From contig NZ_CP018870.1 of the NCBI RefSeq assembly GCF_001941845.1, positions 5,618,001 to 5,682,000 of the forward strand: a stretch of 64,000 nt of DNA, given 5' to 3'. The notes beneath the pieces are model-generated. The model was not told where the DNA came from. It saw only the letters and a program-made list of their open reading frames with translations, and made no database searches. The DNA is from Streptomyces sp. TN58 (GTDB lineage Bacteria; Actinomycetota; Actinomycetes; Streptomycetales; Streptomycetaceae). The first letter of the stretch is position 1, and each line of letters starts with the position of its first letter. A program made the position numbers and the translations under genes. This document shows positions 46,180-54,738 of the stretch, in pieces.

Positions 46180-46278
46180 AGCTCACACCGCGGCACGTTA
46201 ATCCCCGTCAAACGCCGCGTGACGCAGGGCAGTTCACGCACCACCCCCCACCTCACCCTCTCCACACAGGAGTTCTCG

Positions 46279-48663
46279 GTGCTCAAGCACAGAGCTGTGC
46301 GCTCTTCCCTCCTCGCCTCCGCCGTAGCCGTGACGCTGGTCGCCACCGCGGGACAGGGGGCCACACAGGCCGCCGAGTCCGCGGCCCCGGCCGCGTTCGC
46401 CGGCGCCCAGGCCGCCGCGCCCGCCACCGCGGCCCACGGCCCGACGGGCAACCCGTTCGACGAGGTCGACCGTTTCGCGGAGGCCAAGGACAACGCCCCC
46501 GCCCCCGCCCCGGCGCCGGGCGGGCTGAAGATCTCCGGCCAGGTCCCCGGCGCGGCCCCCGCGGCCGCGCCCGTCCAGGACCTGGAGAAGCGGGGCACGG
46601 CCGCCAAGTCGGCCCCCACCGCCAAGAGCGTCGCCGCGGGCGTCCCCTGCACCCTCGACGGGATCACGAACCTCGGCCCCGAGCAGTTCGCCGACTTCCT
46701 CGCCGACCCGGCCGTGCTGGCCGACGGCTGCCTGCGCGGCCTCATCTGGACGTGGGACGCCCGCCTGGCCCCGGTGATGTCGGACGCGCACGTCCAGGCC
46801 GTCTCGCGCCGGATATCCGCCCTGGCCGCCGCCCACGACGGCCGCAACTCCTCGCACCTGGAGGAGATGTTCACCTACCTGCACGCCGTCGCCTACCACG
46901 ACTTCTCACGCGACGAGATCGACGTCACCGACGCCCCGACCACCGCCGCCATCCGCAAGGCCATCGACGACTTCGGCAACGCCGCGCGGACCTTCGACGT
47001 CACCCCGGCCAACGCCCGCACCCTGCGGGAGGCCCTCTACTCCGCCGGCCCCGGCCTGCGCCAGCACCAGCTCGGCCTGACGAAGAAGGTCCTGGCGACC
47101 ATGGACCCGGCCCACCCGGCCACCCACCTCGACGCCGGCTGGGCGGGCGCCGTGCTCGCCGCGCTCTCCAACAACTACCTCGGCGTCTACCCGGGCAACG
47201 AGGACACCGCCTTCCACGCCGCCGTGGCCGCCGACCCCGCCTACCGCGCCGCGTTCAAGGCCTTCGCCGGCTACACACACCTCAAGGACTCGGGCAACGC
47301 CTGGGTGGTGCGCGACGCGCTCAGCGAGTACGCCCGCTTCGGCCAGGTCGACGGCCTGCGCGACCAGGTCGTCGCCGACCTCGGCGCCATGCTCGGGCCC
47401 CTGAAGGCCGGCTTCGGCGACGGCAGCGAGCCGTGGGCCAAGGTCGTCTCCTGGCTCAACTTCTACCAGGCGTGCAAGCCGTACGGGGTGTGCAAGGAGG
47501 ACATCGAGAAGAAGCTCTTCCCCTACACCTACACCTACGACAACGGCGCCATCAAGGTCCGCACGGCGCTGGACCGGGCCACCGTCGACCAGCTCTACTA
47601 CGCGAGCAAGCAGGTCAAGGCGCAGTACCACCGCGTCCTGGGGACCGACCAGCCGCTCGCGGGCGACCCCAACGACACGCTGAACATCGTGCTCTACGCC
47701 TCCCGCGCCGACTACGTCAACTACCACCCGATCCTGACCGGTTACGACACCAACAACGGTGGCATCTACATCGAGAACGGCGCCACCTTCTACACCTACC
47801 AGCGCCGCGTTCCGCAGGACTCCTCCCTGACCCTTGAGGAGCTCTTCCGCCACGAGTACACCCACTACCTCAACGGCCGCTTCGCCGTCCCCGGCTTCTT
47901 CGGCCAGGGCCCCTGGTACGAGGGCGACCGTACGACCGCGATGGACGAGGGTACGGCCGAGTTCTTCGACGGGGCCACCCGCGACAACGGCATAGCCGTC
48001 CGCAAGTCCCTTGTGAAGAGCATCATCAGCGACACGGCCGGCGGCGGCCCGCGCATGAGCGTCGAGCAACTGCTGAACGCCACCTACGACGGCGACGGCT
48101 TCCGCTTCTACAGCTATGCCGGCACCTTCTTCGAGTTCCTGTGGACCGAGAAGCCCTCGCTGCTGCGCGAGATGTACACGCACCTGCGGGCGAACGACGT
48201 GGCGGCGTACGACGCCTGGCGCCACCGGCTGGGGGCGGACACCTACCTCCAGCGCGACTACGACCGCTTCCTGGACGCGCAGATCGCCAAGGTCGACCAG
48301 CTCTTCGTGCCGAACACCACCTTCACCCCCAACGAGCGGCTGCGTGACTCGGCGCTCGCCTCCGTGAAGTCGTCGTTCGCCACGGCCACCTACAACACCC
48401 CGGACTGCGTGGAGAACGGCGACCCCGGCAAGCGCCGCTTCACCTGTACGGGCCGCATCACCGCGAACCTGAAGAACTGGCGCAGCGACGACCAGAACTT
48501 CAAGGACATGTCGGAGACGGTCGACTACTTCATCCTCGACCGGGCGGGTGCCGCCTCCAACAACCTCGCCGACATGAACTGCTCCTTCAGCACCCCGGAG
48601 ATCTGGAGCAACAAGGTCGCCGCGACCTCCACCTACAGCTGCGAGGGACCGCTGCGCAGCTGA
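46279..48663 (+). CDS. Secreted M9-family microbial collagenase
   Basis: A 794-residue protein. A Sec signal peptide (RSSLLASAVAVTLVATAGQG, cleavage near TQAAE) precedes an Ala/Pro-rich linker and the collagenase activator-like region. The peptidase domain has the zinc motif HEYTH (His525, Glu526, His529) and the third ligand Glu557 in DEGTAEFF. The spacing of 32 residues from the first His equals that of clostridial collagenase G as I recall it. There are no PKD or long collagen-binding domains; a short Cys-containing C-terminal segment (CVENGDPGKRRFTCTG) ends the protein. GTG 46279 has AGGAG seven bases upstream. It is divergent from the Xaa-Pro aminopeptidase and is the head of the hydroxyproline locus. 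Confidence 0.94.
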   Translation: MLKHRAVRSSLLASAVAVTLVATAGQGATQAAESAAPAAFAGAQAAAPATAAHGPTGNPFDEVDRFAEAKDNAPAPAPAPGGLKISGQVPGAAPAAAPVQDLEKRGTAAKSAPTAKSVAAGVPCTLDGITNLGPEQFADFLADPAVLADGCLRGLIWTWDARLAPVMSDAHVQAVSRRISALAAAHDGRNSSHLEEMFTYLHAVAYHDFSRDEIDVTDAPTTAAIRKAIDDFGNAARTFDVTPANARTLREALYSAGPGLRQHQLGLTKKVLATMDPAHPATHLDAGWAGAVLAALSNNYLGVYPGNEDTAFHAAVAADPAYRAAFKAFAGYTHLKDSGNAWVVRDALSEYARFGQVDGLRDQVVADLGAMLGPLKAGFGDGSEPWAKVVSWLNFYQACKPYGVCKEDIEKKLFPYTYTYDNGAIKVRTALDRATVDQLYYASKQVKAQYHRVLGTDQPLAGDPNDTLNIVLYASRADYVNYHPILTGYDTNNGGIYIENGATFYTYQRRVPQDSSLTLEELFRHEYTHYLNGRFAVPGFFGQGPWYEGDRTTAMDEGTAEFFDGATRDNGIAVRKSLVKSIISDTAGGGPRMSVEQLLNATYDGDGFRFYSYAGTFFEFLWTEKPSLLREMYTHLRANDVAAYDAWRHRLGADTYLQRDYDRFLDAQIAKVDQLFVPNTTFTPNERLRDSALASVKSSFATATYNTPDCVENGDPGKRRFTCTGRITANLKNWRSDDQNFKDMSETVDYFILDRAGAASNNLADMNCSFSTPEIWSNKVAATSTYSCEGPLRS

Positions 48664-48672
48664 CGGACTCCG

Positions 48673-48709
48673 GACCGGCCCCGCGCCTGAGGAGGGTGCG
48701 GGGCCGGTC
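48673..48709 (+). terminator. Terminator after the collagenase
   Basis: GACCGGCCCCGC and GCGGGGCCGGTC form a perfect 12-bp stem with a 13-nt loop, 10 bp after the stop codon. Confidence 0.75.
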
Positions 48710-48725
48710 TGGGCAGCCACTAAAG

Positions 48726-48742
48726 AATGTGACATATTACTG
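48726..48742 (+). promoter_or_regulatory. Regulon operator overlapping the dehydrogenase start region
   Basis: AATGTGACATATTACTG ends two bases before the GTG start of the FAD dehydrogenase. No ribosome site fits in the remaining space, so the mRNA is probably leaderless and the operator covers the -10 region. Confidence 0.7.
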
Positions 48743-48744
48743 TC

Positions 48745-49920
48745 GTGCTCAAGAGACACTCCCTGGACGCCGTGATCGTCGGCGCCGGCGTCGTCGGAGC
48801 GGCCTGCGCCTACTACGCGGCCCGCGCCGGACTCTCCGTGGCCGTGGTCGACCGCGGGCCCGTCGCGGGCGGCACCACCGGCGCCGGCGAAGGCAACCTG
48901 CTCGTCTCCGACAAGGAGGCGGGCCCGGAGCTGGACCTCGCCCTGCTGACCACCCGGCTGTGGACCGAACTCGCCGCCGTCCTCCCGCGGGAGGTCGAGT
49001 ACGAGGCCAAGGGCGGGCTCGTCGTCGCCCCGGACGAGGCCACGGTGAAGGCCCTGCGGACCTTCGCCGAGGGGCAGCGCGCCGCCGGCGTCGACGCGGT
49101 CGAGGTGCCGGCGCACGCCCTGCACGACCTGGAGCCGCACCTGGCCCCGGGCCTCGCCGGAGGCTTCCACTACCCCCAGGACGCGCAGGTCCAGCCGGCG
49201 CAGGCGGCCGCCCGGCTGCTGGCCGCGTCCGGCGCCGAGGTGCACCTGGGGGAGGAGGTGGTGGAGGTGCTGCTGGACCGGGGCGCCGTACGGGGGGTCC
49301 GCACCCCGCGCCGCGAACTCCTGGCCCCGGCCGTGGTGAACGCGGCGGGTACCTGGGGCGGGCACGTCGCCCGGCTGGCCGGCACCGACCTGCCGGTGCT
49401 GCCGCGCCGGGGCTTCGTCCTGGTGACCGAGCCGCTGCCGCGGGTGGTCCGGCACAAGGTCTACGCCGCCGACTACATCGCGGACGTCGCCAGCGGCTCC
49501 GCCGCCCTGCAGTCCTCCGCCGTGGTCGAGGGCACCCCTGCCGGACCGGTCCTCATCGGCGCCACCCGTGAGCGGGTCGGCTTCGACCGGAGCCTGTCGA
49601 CCCAGGCGCTGCGCCGGCTGGCCTCGCAGGCGGCGGCCCTCTTCCCCGTGCTGGCCGGCGTACGGGTCCTGCGCACCTACCACGGCTTCCGCCCCTACCT
49701 GCCCGACCACCTCCCCGCGATCGGCCCGGACCCCCGCCGTCCCGGACTGCTGCACGCCTGCGGCCACGAGGGCGCGGGCATCGGCCTCGCCCCCGCCACG
49801 GGACTGCTGGTCGCGGCCGCCCTGACCGGAGCCGAACCGCCGCTGCCGGCCCACCCGTTCCGCCCGGACCGCTTCGGCAGCGGCCCGGCCCCCGCCGACA
49901 CCCCCGAGGAGCACCCCTGA
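48745..49920 (+). CDS. FAD-dependent D-amino-acid/D-hydroxyproline dehydrogenase, catalytic subunit
   Basis: A 391-residue DAO-fold flavoprotein. FAD-binding glycine motif VIVGAGVVGAACAYYAARAG, GTTGAGEGNLLVSDKEAG, and the C-terminal GFRPYLPDHLPAIGPD with GHEGAGIGLAPATG. It is related to the HcnC/OoxB-type subunits. Together with the next two genes it makes a three-subunit dehydrogenase like LhpBEF of Pseudomonas, which oxidises cis-4-hydroxy-D-proline to pyrroline-4-hydroxy-2-carboxylate. Substrate assignment rests on the neighbouring epimerase and deaminase genes. GTG 48745; the next gene overlaps by one base. Confidence 0.88.
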   Translation: MLKRHSLDAVIVGAGVVGAACAYYAARAGLSVAVVDRGPVAGGTTGAGEGNLLVSDKEAGPELDLALLTTRLWTELAAVLPREVEYEAKGGLVVAPDEATVKALRTFAEGQRAAGVDAVEVPAHALHDLEPHLAPGLAGGFHYPQDAQVQPAQAAARLLAASGAEVHLGEEVVEVLLDRGAVRGVRTPRRELLAPAVVNAAGTWGGHVARLAGTDLPVLPRRGFVLVTEPLPRVVRHKVYAADYIADVASGSAALQSSAVVEGTPAGPVLIGATRERVGFDRSLSTQALRRLASQAAALFPVLAGVRVLRTYHGFRPYLPDHLPAIGPDPRRPGLLHACGHEGAGIGLAPATGLLVAAALTGAEPPLPAHPFRPDRFGSGPAPADTPEEHP

Positions 49921-50231
49921 TGCGCAGCCCCCGCTCGCTGGTCGGCGGCAGCCCGGAGGCCGCGTACGAGATCACCTTCGACGGCCGTGAACTGCCCGCG
50001 CAGGACGGCCAGAGCATCGCCGCCGTGCTGTGGGCCGCCGGGATCCTCGCCTGGCGCACCACCCGCGAGGGCGGCGCCCCGCGCGGCGCCTTCTGCGGGA
50101 TCGGCAGCTGCTACGACTGCCTCGTCACCGTCAACGGCCGGCCGAACCAGCGGGCGTGCCTGGTCCCCGCCCGCCCGGGGGACGCCGTCACCACCCAGGA
50201 GGGAACCGGCCGTGCCGACCTCACCGTCTGA
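49920..50231 (+). CDS. [2Fe-2S] ferredoxin-like subunit of the dehydrogenase
   Basis: A 103-residue HcnA/SoxA-N-like protein. Cluster ligands are in GAFCGIGSCYDCLVTV (Cys-x4-Cys-x2-Cys) and the fourth cysteine in QRACLVP. It passes electrons between the two flavoprotein subunits. ATG 49920 overlaps the upstream TGA (TGATG), and its end overlaps the next gene by 20 bp, so the three genes are translationally coupled. Confidence 0.9.
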   Translation: MRSPRSLVGGSPEAAYEITFDGRELPAQDGQSIAAVLWAAGILAWRTTREGGAPRGAFCGIGSCYDCLVTVNGRPNQRACLVPARPGDAVTTQEGTGRADLTV

Positions 50232-51708
50232 CCCCGCCGTGCCCTCCTCCGAGCCGGCGGACCCGGCCCCTCGAACCCCGCCCGCGCCGCCCGCCGAGCC
50301 GGTGGACCTGGCCGTCGTCGGGGCCGGGCCGGCCGGTCTGGCCGCCGCCGTCACCGCCGCCGGGCGGGGGCTGCGGGTCGCCCTCCTCGACGCGGGCGAC
50401 CGACCCGGCGGGCAGTTCTACCGCCACCCCGCCCCGGGGCTGGGAGCGGCCCGCCCCGAGGCCCTGCACCACGGCTGGGCCGAGTTCGCGACCCGCGAGG
50501 CCGCCCTGCGCGCACACGAGTCGGCCGGCCGGATCACCCACCTGCCGCTGCACCACGTCTGGACGGTGGTGCCGGGGGAGGGTGGCTGGACCCTGCACGC
50601 CGTCGCCGGCCATGCCCCCCAGGAGCGGGCCGCCGCCGTCACCGCGCGCGCCGTGCTCATCGCCACCGGCGCCTACGAGCGCCAACTCCCCTTCCCCGGC
50701 TGGACCCTGCCCGGCGTGGTGGGGGCGGGCGGCGCGCAGGCCATGCTCAAGGGCGGTCTGGTCCTGCCCGGCAAGCGCGTGGTCGTCGCCGGGAGCGGTC
50801 CGCTGCTGCTGGCGGTCGCCGGCTCCCTCGCCGCCGCCGGAGCCACCGTGCCCGCCGTGGTGGAGGCCGCCGCCTACACCGCGTACGCCGGCCGGCTGCC
50901 CACCCTGCTGCGCAACCCCGCAAAGCTCGTCGAGGCCGCCGGCTACGGCGGGGCGCTGGCCCGGCACCACGTCCGGCTGCTCACCCGGCACGCCGTCACC
51001 GAGGCCCACGGCACCGGCCGGATCGAGGCCGTCACCGTGGCCCGGCTCGACCGAGACTGGCGGCCGCTGCCCGGCACCGCCCGCCGGATCCCCTGCGACG
51101 CGCTCGCCGTCGGCCACGGCCTCGTGCCCCAGCTCGAACTCGCCACAGGTCTCGGCTGCGCCACCCGGCCGTCCCCCGACGGCACCGTGGCCCTGGAGGT
51201 GGACGCCGAACAGCGCACCTCGGTCCCCGGCATCTGGTCCGCGGGTGAGACCGGCGGCATCGGCGGGGCCCAACTGGCCCTGACCGAGGGCGAACTGGCC
51301 GCGCACTCCGTCGCGGACGCGCTGCACCCGGGCCAGGGCGCCCCGCGGGAGGCGCGCGTGGAACGCCTCGCCCGCCGCCGCGCCCGGCTGCGCGCCTTCG
51401 CCGGCGCCATGGCCGCCGCCCATCGTCCGGGCGAGGGCTGGACCGGCTGGCTGCGGGACGACGCCGTCGTCTGCCGCTGCGAGGAGGTCCCGGCCGGCCG
51501 GATCCGCGAGGCGGCCGGCGACCTGGGGGCGCGGGACGCCCGTACGGTCAAGCTCCTCACCCGGGCCGGCATGGGCTGGTGCCAGGGCCGCATGTGCGGA
51601 CCGGCCGTCGCCGCCCTCGCCGGGCAGGAGCCCGCGGCGGACCGGCGGCCCTTCTCCTGCCCGGTCCCGCTGGGCCATCTCGCCGAACTTCCCGCCACCG
51701 ACCGCTGA
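50212..51708 (+). CDS. FAD/NAD(P)-binding subunit with BFD-like iron-sulfur domain
   Basis: A 498-residue HcnB/OoxA-like protein. An Ala/Pro-rich leader precedes the dinucleotide motif LAVVGAGPAGLAAAVTAAGR; a second Rossmann motif is VVVAGSGPLLLAVAGSLAAA, with GIWSAGETGGIGGAQLALTE near the FAD end. The C-terminus carries a bacterioferritin-ferredoxin-like [2Fe-2S] site with CRCEEV and GWCQGRMCGP. GTG 50212 has AGGAGGG eight bases upstream and overlaps the ferredoxin gene. It is the third subunit of the putative D-hydroxyproline dehydrogenase. Confidence 0.88.
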   Translation: MPTSPSDPAVPSSEPADPAPRTPPAPPAEPVDLAVVGAGPAGLAAAVTAAGRGLRVALLDAGDRPGGQFYRHPAPGLGAARPEALHHGWAEFATREAALRAHESAGRITHLPLHHVWTVVPGEGGWTLHAVAGHAPQERAAAVTARAVLIATGAYERQLPFPGWTLPGVVGAGGAQAMLKGGLVLPGKRVVVAGSGPLLLAVAGSLAAAGATVPAVVEAAAYTAYAGRLPTLLRNPAKLVEAAGYGGALARHHVRLLTRHAVTEAHGTGRIEAVTVARLDRDWRPLPGTARRIPCDALAVGHGLVPQLELATGLGCATRPSPDGTVALEVDAEQRTSVPGIWSAGETGGIGGAQLALTEGELAAHSVADALHPGQGAPREARVERLARRRARLRAFAGAMAAAHRPGEGWTGWLRDDAVVCRCEEVPAGRIREAAGDLGARDARTVKLLTRAGMGWCQGRMCGPAVAALAGQEPAADRRPFSCPVPLGHLAELPATDR

Positions 51709-51746
51709 TCCGGGGGGTGCGGCCCTTGTGGCCGCACCACACCCAC

Positions 51747-51763
51747 TAGTAAAATGTCACACA
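51747..51763 (-). promoter_or_regulatory. Regulon operator upstream of the deaminase operon
   Basis: TAGTAAAATGTCACACA, read on the minus strand as TGTGTGACATTTTACTA. It lies 20 bp before ATG 51783 and aligns with the motif of the other sites. Confidence 0.68.
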
Positions 51764-51782
51764 CCACACTAGGGAGCCTCAC

Positions 51783-52697
51783 ATGACCGACGCGCACACC
51801 CCCGCGCCCCGCACCCGCCCCTGGCACGGAATCATGGTCGCCACCGCGCTCCCCCTGCGCGAGGACCTCTCCGTCGACCACGACGCCTACGCCGAGCACG
51901 TGGCCTGGCTGATCGCCAACGGCTGCGACGGCGTGGTCCCCAACGGCTCCCTCGGGGAGTACCAGACCCTCACCGACGAGGAGCGCGCCCGCGTCGTCCG
52001 TACCGCCGTCGAGGCCGCCGGCGACGGAGCCCGGGTCATGCCGGGCGTCGCCGCCTACGGCAGCGCCGAGGCCCGCCGCTGGGCCGACCAGGCCGCCGAG
52101 GCCGGCGCCGGCTCCGTACTCCTGCTGCCGCCCAACGCCTTCCGCGCGGACGAGGAGACCGTACGCGCCCACTACGCCGAGGTCGCCCGCGCCGGGCTGC
52201 CCGTCGTCGCGTACAACAACCCCATCGACACCAAGGTGGACCTCGTCCCGTCCCTGCTCGCCCGGCTGCACGCCGACGGGTCCATCGTCGCCGTCAAGGA
52301 GTTCAGCGGAGACGTGCGCCGCGCCTACGAGATCGCCGAGCTCGCCCCGGGCCTGGACCTGCTCATCGGCGCCGACGACGTCCTCCTCGAACTCGCCCTC
52401 GCCGGCGCCGTCGGCTGGATCGCCGGCTACCCCAACGCCCTCCCGCGCTCCTGCGCCACCCTCTACCGGGCCGCCGTCGCCGGGGACCTCGACACCGCCC
52501 TGCCGCTCTACAAGTCCCTGCACTCCCTGCTGCGCTGGGACTCCAAGACCGAGTTCGTCCAGGCCATCAAGCTCTCCATGGACCTGGCGGGCCGCCCCGG
52601 CGGAGCCACCCGCCCGCCGCGCTTCCCGCTGACCGGCGAGACCGAGGCCGCCGTCCGCGCGGCCACCGAGAAGGCCCTCGCCGAGGGCCTCAACTAA
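51783..52697 (+). CDS. DHDPS-fold deaminase, probable pyrroline-4-hydroxy-2-carboxylate deaminase
   Basis: A 304-residue class I aldolase-superfamily enzyme. The Schiff-base lysine is Lys172 (VAVKEFSGD) and the catalytic tyrosine Tyr144 (VVAYNNP); GSLGEYQTLTDEER takes the place of the dapA signature GTTGE. In hydroxyproline pathways this fold (LhpC/HypD) deaminates pyrroline-4-hydroxy-2-carboxylate to alpha-ketoglutarate semialdehyde. Location between the dehydrogenase genes and the epimerase gene supports that over lysine synthesis. ATG 51783 has AGGGAG upstream. It is the first gene of a four-gene operon ending with the ornithine-cyclodeaminase-like gene. Confidence 0.88.
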   Translation: MTDAHTPAPRTRPWHGIMVATALPLREDLSVDHDAYAEHVAWLIANGCDGVVPNGSLGEYQTLTDEERARVVRTAVEAAGDGARVMPGVAAYGSAEARRWADQAAEAGAGSVLLLPPNAFRADEETVRAHYAEVARAGLPVVAYNNPIDTKVDLVPSLLARLHADGSIVAVKEFSGDVRRAYEIAELAPGLDLLIGADDVLLELALAGAVGWIAGYPNALPRSCATLYRAAVAGDLDTALPLYKSLHSLLRWDSKTEFVQAIKLSMDLAGRPGGATRPPRFPLTGETEAAVRAATEKALAEGLN

Positions 52698-52717
52698 CCA
52701 GCCGGAGGGGACGCCTG

Positions 52718-53722
52718 ATGCGCACACGCCACGTCTACCACGCGGTGGACTCGCACACCGAGGGAATGCCGACCCGGGTCGTCACCGGAGGAGTCGGGGT
52801 CATCCCCGGCGCCACCATGGCCGACAAGCGGCTCCACTTCATCGAGCACATGGACCACCTGCGGACCCTGCTCATGTACGAGCCGCGCGGGCACTCCGCG
52901 ATGAGCGGCGCCATCCTGCAGCCCCCGACCCGCCCGGACGCCGACTACGGCGTGCTCTACATCGAGGTGTCGGGCCTGCTGCCCATGTGCGGGCACGGCA
53001 CCATCGGAGTGGCCACCGTCCTGGTCGAGACCGGCATGGTGCCCGTCGTCGAGCCGGTCACCACCGTCCGGCTCGACACCCCGGCCGGGCTGGTCAGCGT
53101 CGACGTGCGGGTGGAGGACGGCGCGGCCACCGCCGTCACCCTCACCAACGTCCCCTCCTTCAGCGTCGGCCTCGACCTCAAGGCCGACGTCCCCGGCCAC
53201 GGCACGGTCACCTACGACCTCGCCTACGGCGGCAACTTCTACGCCTTCGTCGAACTCGACGCCCTCGGCCTGCCCTTCGACCGTGCCCGCAAGGACGACC
53301 TGCTCGCCGCCGGGCTCGCGCTGATGGACGCGATCAACACCGGACCCGACCGCCCCGTCCACCCCGAGAACCCCTCCATCGCCGGGGTCAAGCACGTCTA
53401 CCTCGCCGCGCCCGGATCCGACGCCCGCCGCTCCCGGCACGCCATGGCCATCCACCCCGGCTGGTTCGACCGCTCGCCCTGCGGTACGGGCACCAGTGCG
53501 CGGATGGCCCAGCTGCACGCCCGCGGCCTTCTCGGTCTCGACACCGACTTCACGAACGAGTCGTTCATCGGCACCGAGTTCACCGGACGGCTGGTCGCGC
53601 GGACCACCGTCGGCGGGCTGCCCGCCGTGGTCCCCACCGTCACCGGACGGGCCTGGATCACCGGCACCGCCCAGTACTTCCTCGACCCGTCCGACCCCTT
53701 CCCCGGAGGCTTCCTCCTGTGA
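52718..53722 (+). CDS. 4-hydroxyproline 2-epimerase (proline racemase family)
   Basis: A 334-residue two-domain epimerase. Both catalytic cysteines are present, in LPMCGHGTIGVATV and RSPCGTGTSARMAQL, and the N-terminus has VDSHTEGMPTRVVTGG and EPRGHSAMSGAILQPP. This arrangement is that of cofactor-free 4-hydroxyproline epimerases, which convert trans-4-hydroxy-L-proline to the cis-D isomer used by the dehydrogenase. Proline racemase activity is a possible alternative. ATG 52718 has GGAGGGGAC upstream; it overlaps the next gene by four bases. Confidence 0.9.
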   Translation: MRTRHVYHAVDSHTEGMPTRVVTGGVGVIPGATMADKRLHFIEHMDHLRTLLMYEPRGHSAMSGAILQPPTRPDADYGVLYIEVSGLLPMCGHGTIGVATVLVETGMVPVVEPVTTVRLDTPAGLVSVDVRVEDGAATAVTLTNVPSFSVGLDLKADVPGHGTVTYDLAYGGNFYAFVELDALGLPFDRARKDDLLAAGLALMDAINTGPDRPVHPENPSIAGVKHVYLAAPGSDARRSRHAMAIHPGWFDRSPCGTGTSARMAQLHARGLLGLDTDFTNESFIGTEFTGRLVARTTVGGLPAVVPTVTGRAWITGTAQYFLDPSDPFPGGFLL

Positions 53723-54738
53723 CGACCGTCCGAACGGTGGACTACCACACCGCCGGCGAGCCCTTCCGCATCGTCGACACCGCCGCCGAGGGCATGCCGC
53801 CCGTTCCCGGCGACACCGTCGCCGAGCGCTGCGCCACCGCCGTCGGGCCGGGCGGGTCGGGGACCGCGCCGCGCCGGGGCGCGCTGGACGACGTACGGCG
53901 CATGCTCGTGCAGGAGCCGCGCGGACACGCCGGAATGTACGGCGGGTTCGTGGTCCCCGCCGACGACGACGGGGCCCACTTCGGTGTGCTGTTCTGGCAC
54001 AAGGACGGCTACTCCACGGCCTGTGGCCACGGCACCATGGCCCTCGGGGCCTGGGCCGTGGACAGCGGCCGGGTCGCCGCCCCGGCCGACGGGGACGTCC
54101 CGGTGCGCATCGACGTACCGTCGGGGCGGGTCACCGCCACCGTCCACCGCGGCGGCGGCCGCACCACCGGGGTCACCTTCCGCAACGTCCCGGCCCGGGT
54201 GGGCGCCCGCAAGGTCCCCGTGGCCACCACCCTCGGGCTGGCCGAGGCCGACATCGCGCACGCCGGCGCCTGCTACGCCTCCGTCCGGGCACGCGACCTC
54301 GGCCTGGAGGTCTCGCGCGCGGCGCTGCCCGCGCTGGTGCGCGCCGGACAGGAGGTCCGGGCCGCCCTCGCCACGCATCCCGCCACCTGGCACCCCGGCG
54401 GCCCGCTGCTGTCCGGGGTGTACGGGGTCATCCTCCACGAGGAGCTGCCCGACACCCCGTTCGGACCGCACCAGCGCAACGTCACCGTCTTCGCGGACGG
54501 GCAGGTCGACCGCTCGCCCTGCGGCTCCGGCACCTCGACGCGGCTCGCGCTGCTCGCCGAGGACGGCCGGCTCGGCCCCGGCGAGGACCTGCTGAGCGAG
54601 TCGGTCACCGGTACCGTCTTCACCGGCCGGATGCTGGACGGCGGGGTCACCGAGGTCACCGGCACGGCCTACCGCACCGGCGAACACGCCTTCGCCGTGG
54701 ACCCGTACGACGCCCTCGGCACCGGGTTCCAGCTGTGA
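53719..54738 (+). CDS. Second proline racemase family enzyme (epimerase or hydroxyproline dehydratase subgroup)
   Basis: A 339-residue paralogue. Its context residues (VDYHTAGEPFRIVD, EPRGHAGMYGGFVVPADDDG, HKDGYSTACGHGTMALG) resemble the trans-3-hydroxy-L-proline dehydratase branch. However, the second catalytic position is Cys (DRSPCGSGTSTRLALL), whereas characterised dehydratases have Thr there, as I recall. So it may be an epimerase acting on 3-hydroxyproline or proline. GTG 53719 overlaps the upstream stop, and the following gene overlaps by four bases, giving a tightly coupled operon. Confidence 0.85.
   Translation: MTTVRTVDYHTAGEPFRIVDTAAEGMPPVPGDTVAERCATAVGPGGSGTAPRRGALDDVRRMLVQEPRGHAGMYGGFVVPADDDGAHFGVLFWHKDGYSTACGHGTMALGAWAVDSGRVAAPADGDVPVRIDVPSGRVTATVHRGGGRTTGVTFRNVPARVGARKVPVATTLGLAEADIAHAGACYASVRARDLGLEVSRAALPALVRAGQEVRAALATHPATWHPGGPLLSGVYGVILHEELPDTPFGPHQRNVTVFADGQVDRSPCGSGTSTRLALLAEDGRLGPGEDLLSESVTGTVFTGRMLDGGVTEVTGTAYRTGEHAFAVDPYDALGTGFQL

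Noticed and set aside
46906..49914. A 1002-codon minus-strand ORF
   Set aside because: It is antisense to the collagenase and dehydrogenase genes and is Gly/Val/Arg-rich, a mirror of codon bias rather than a gene.
51783..52697. Lysine biosynthesis dapA
   Set aside because: The fold matches, but the gene sits in a hydroxyproline operon with the regulon operator and lacks the usual dapA signature.
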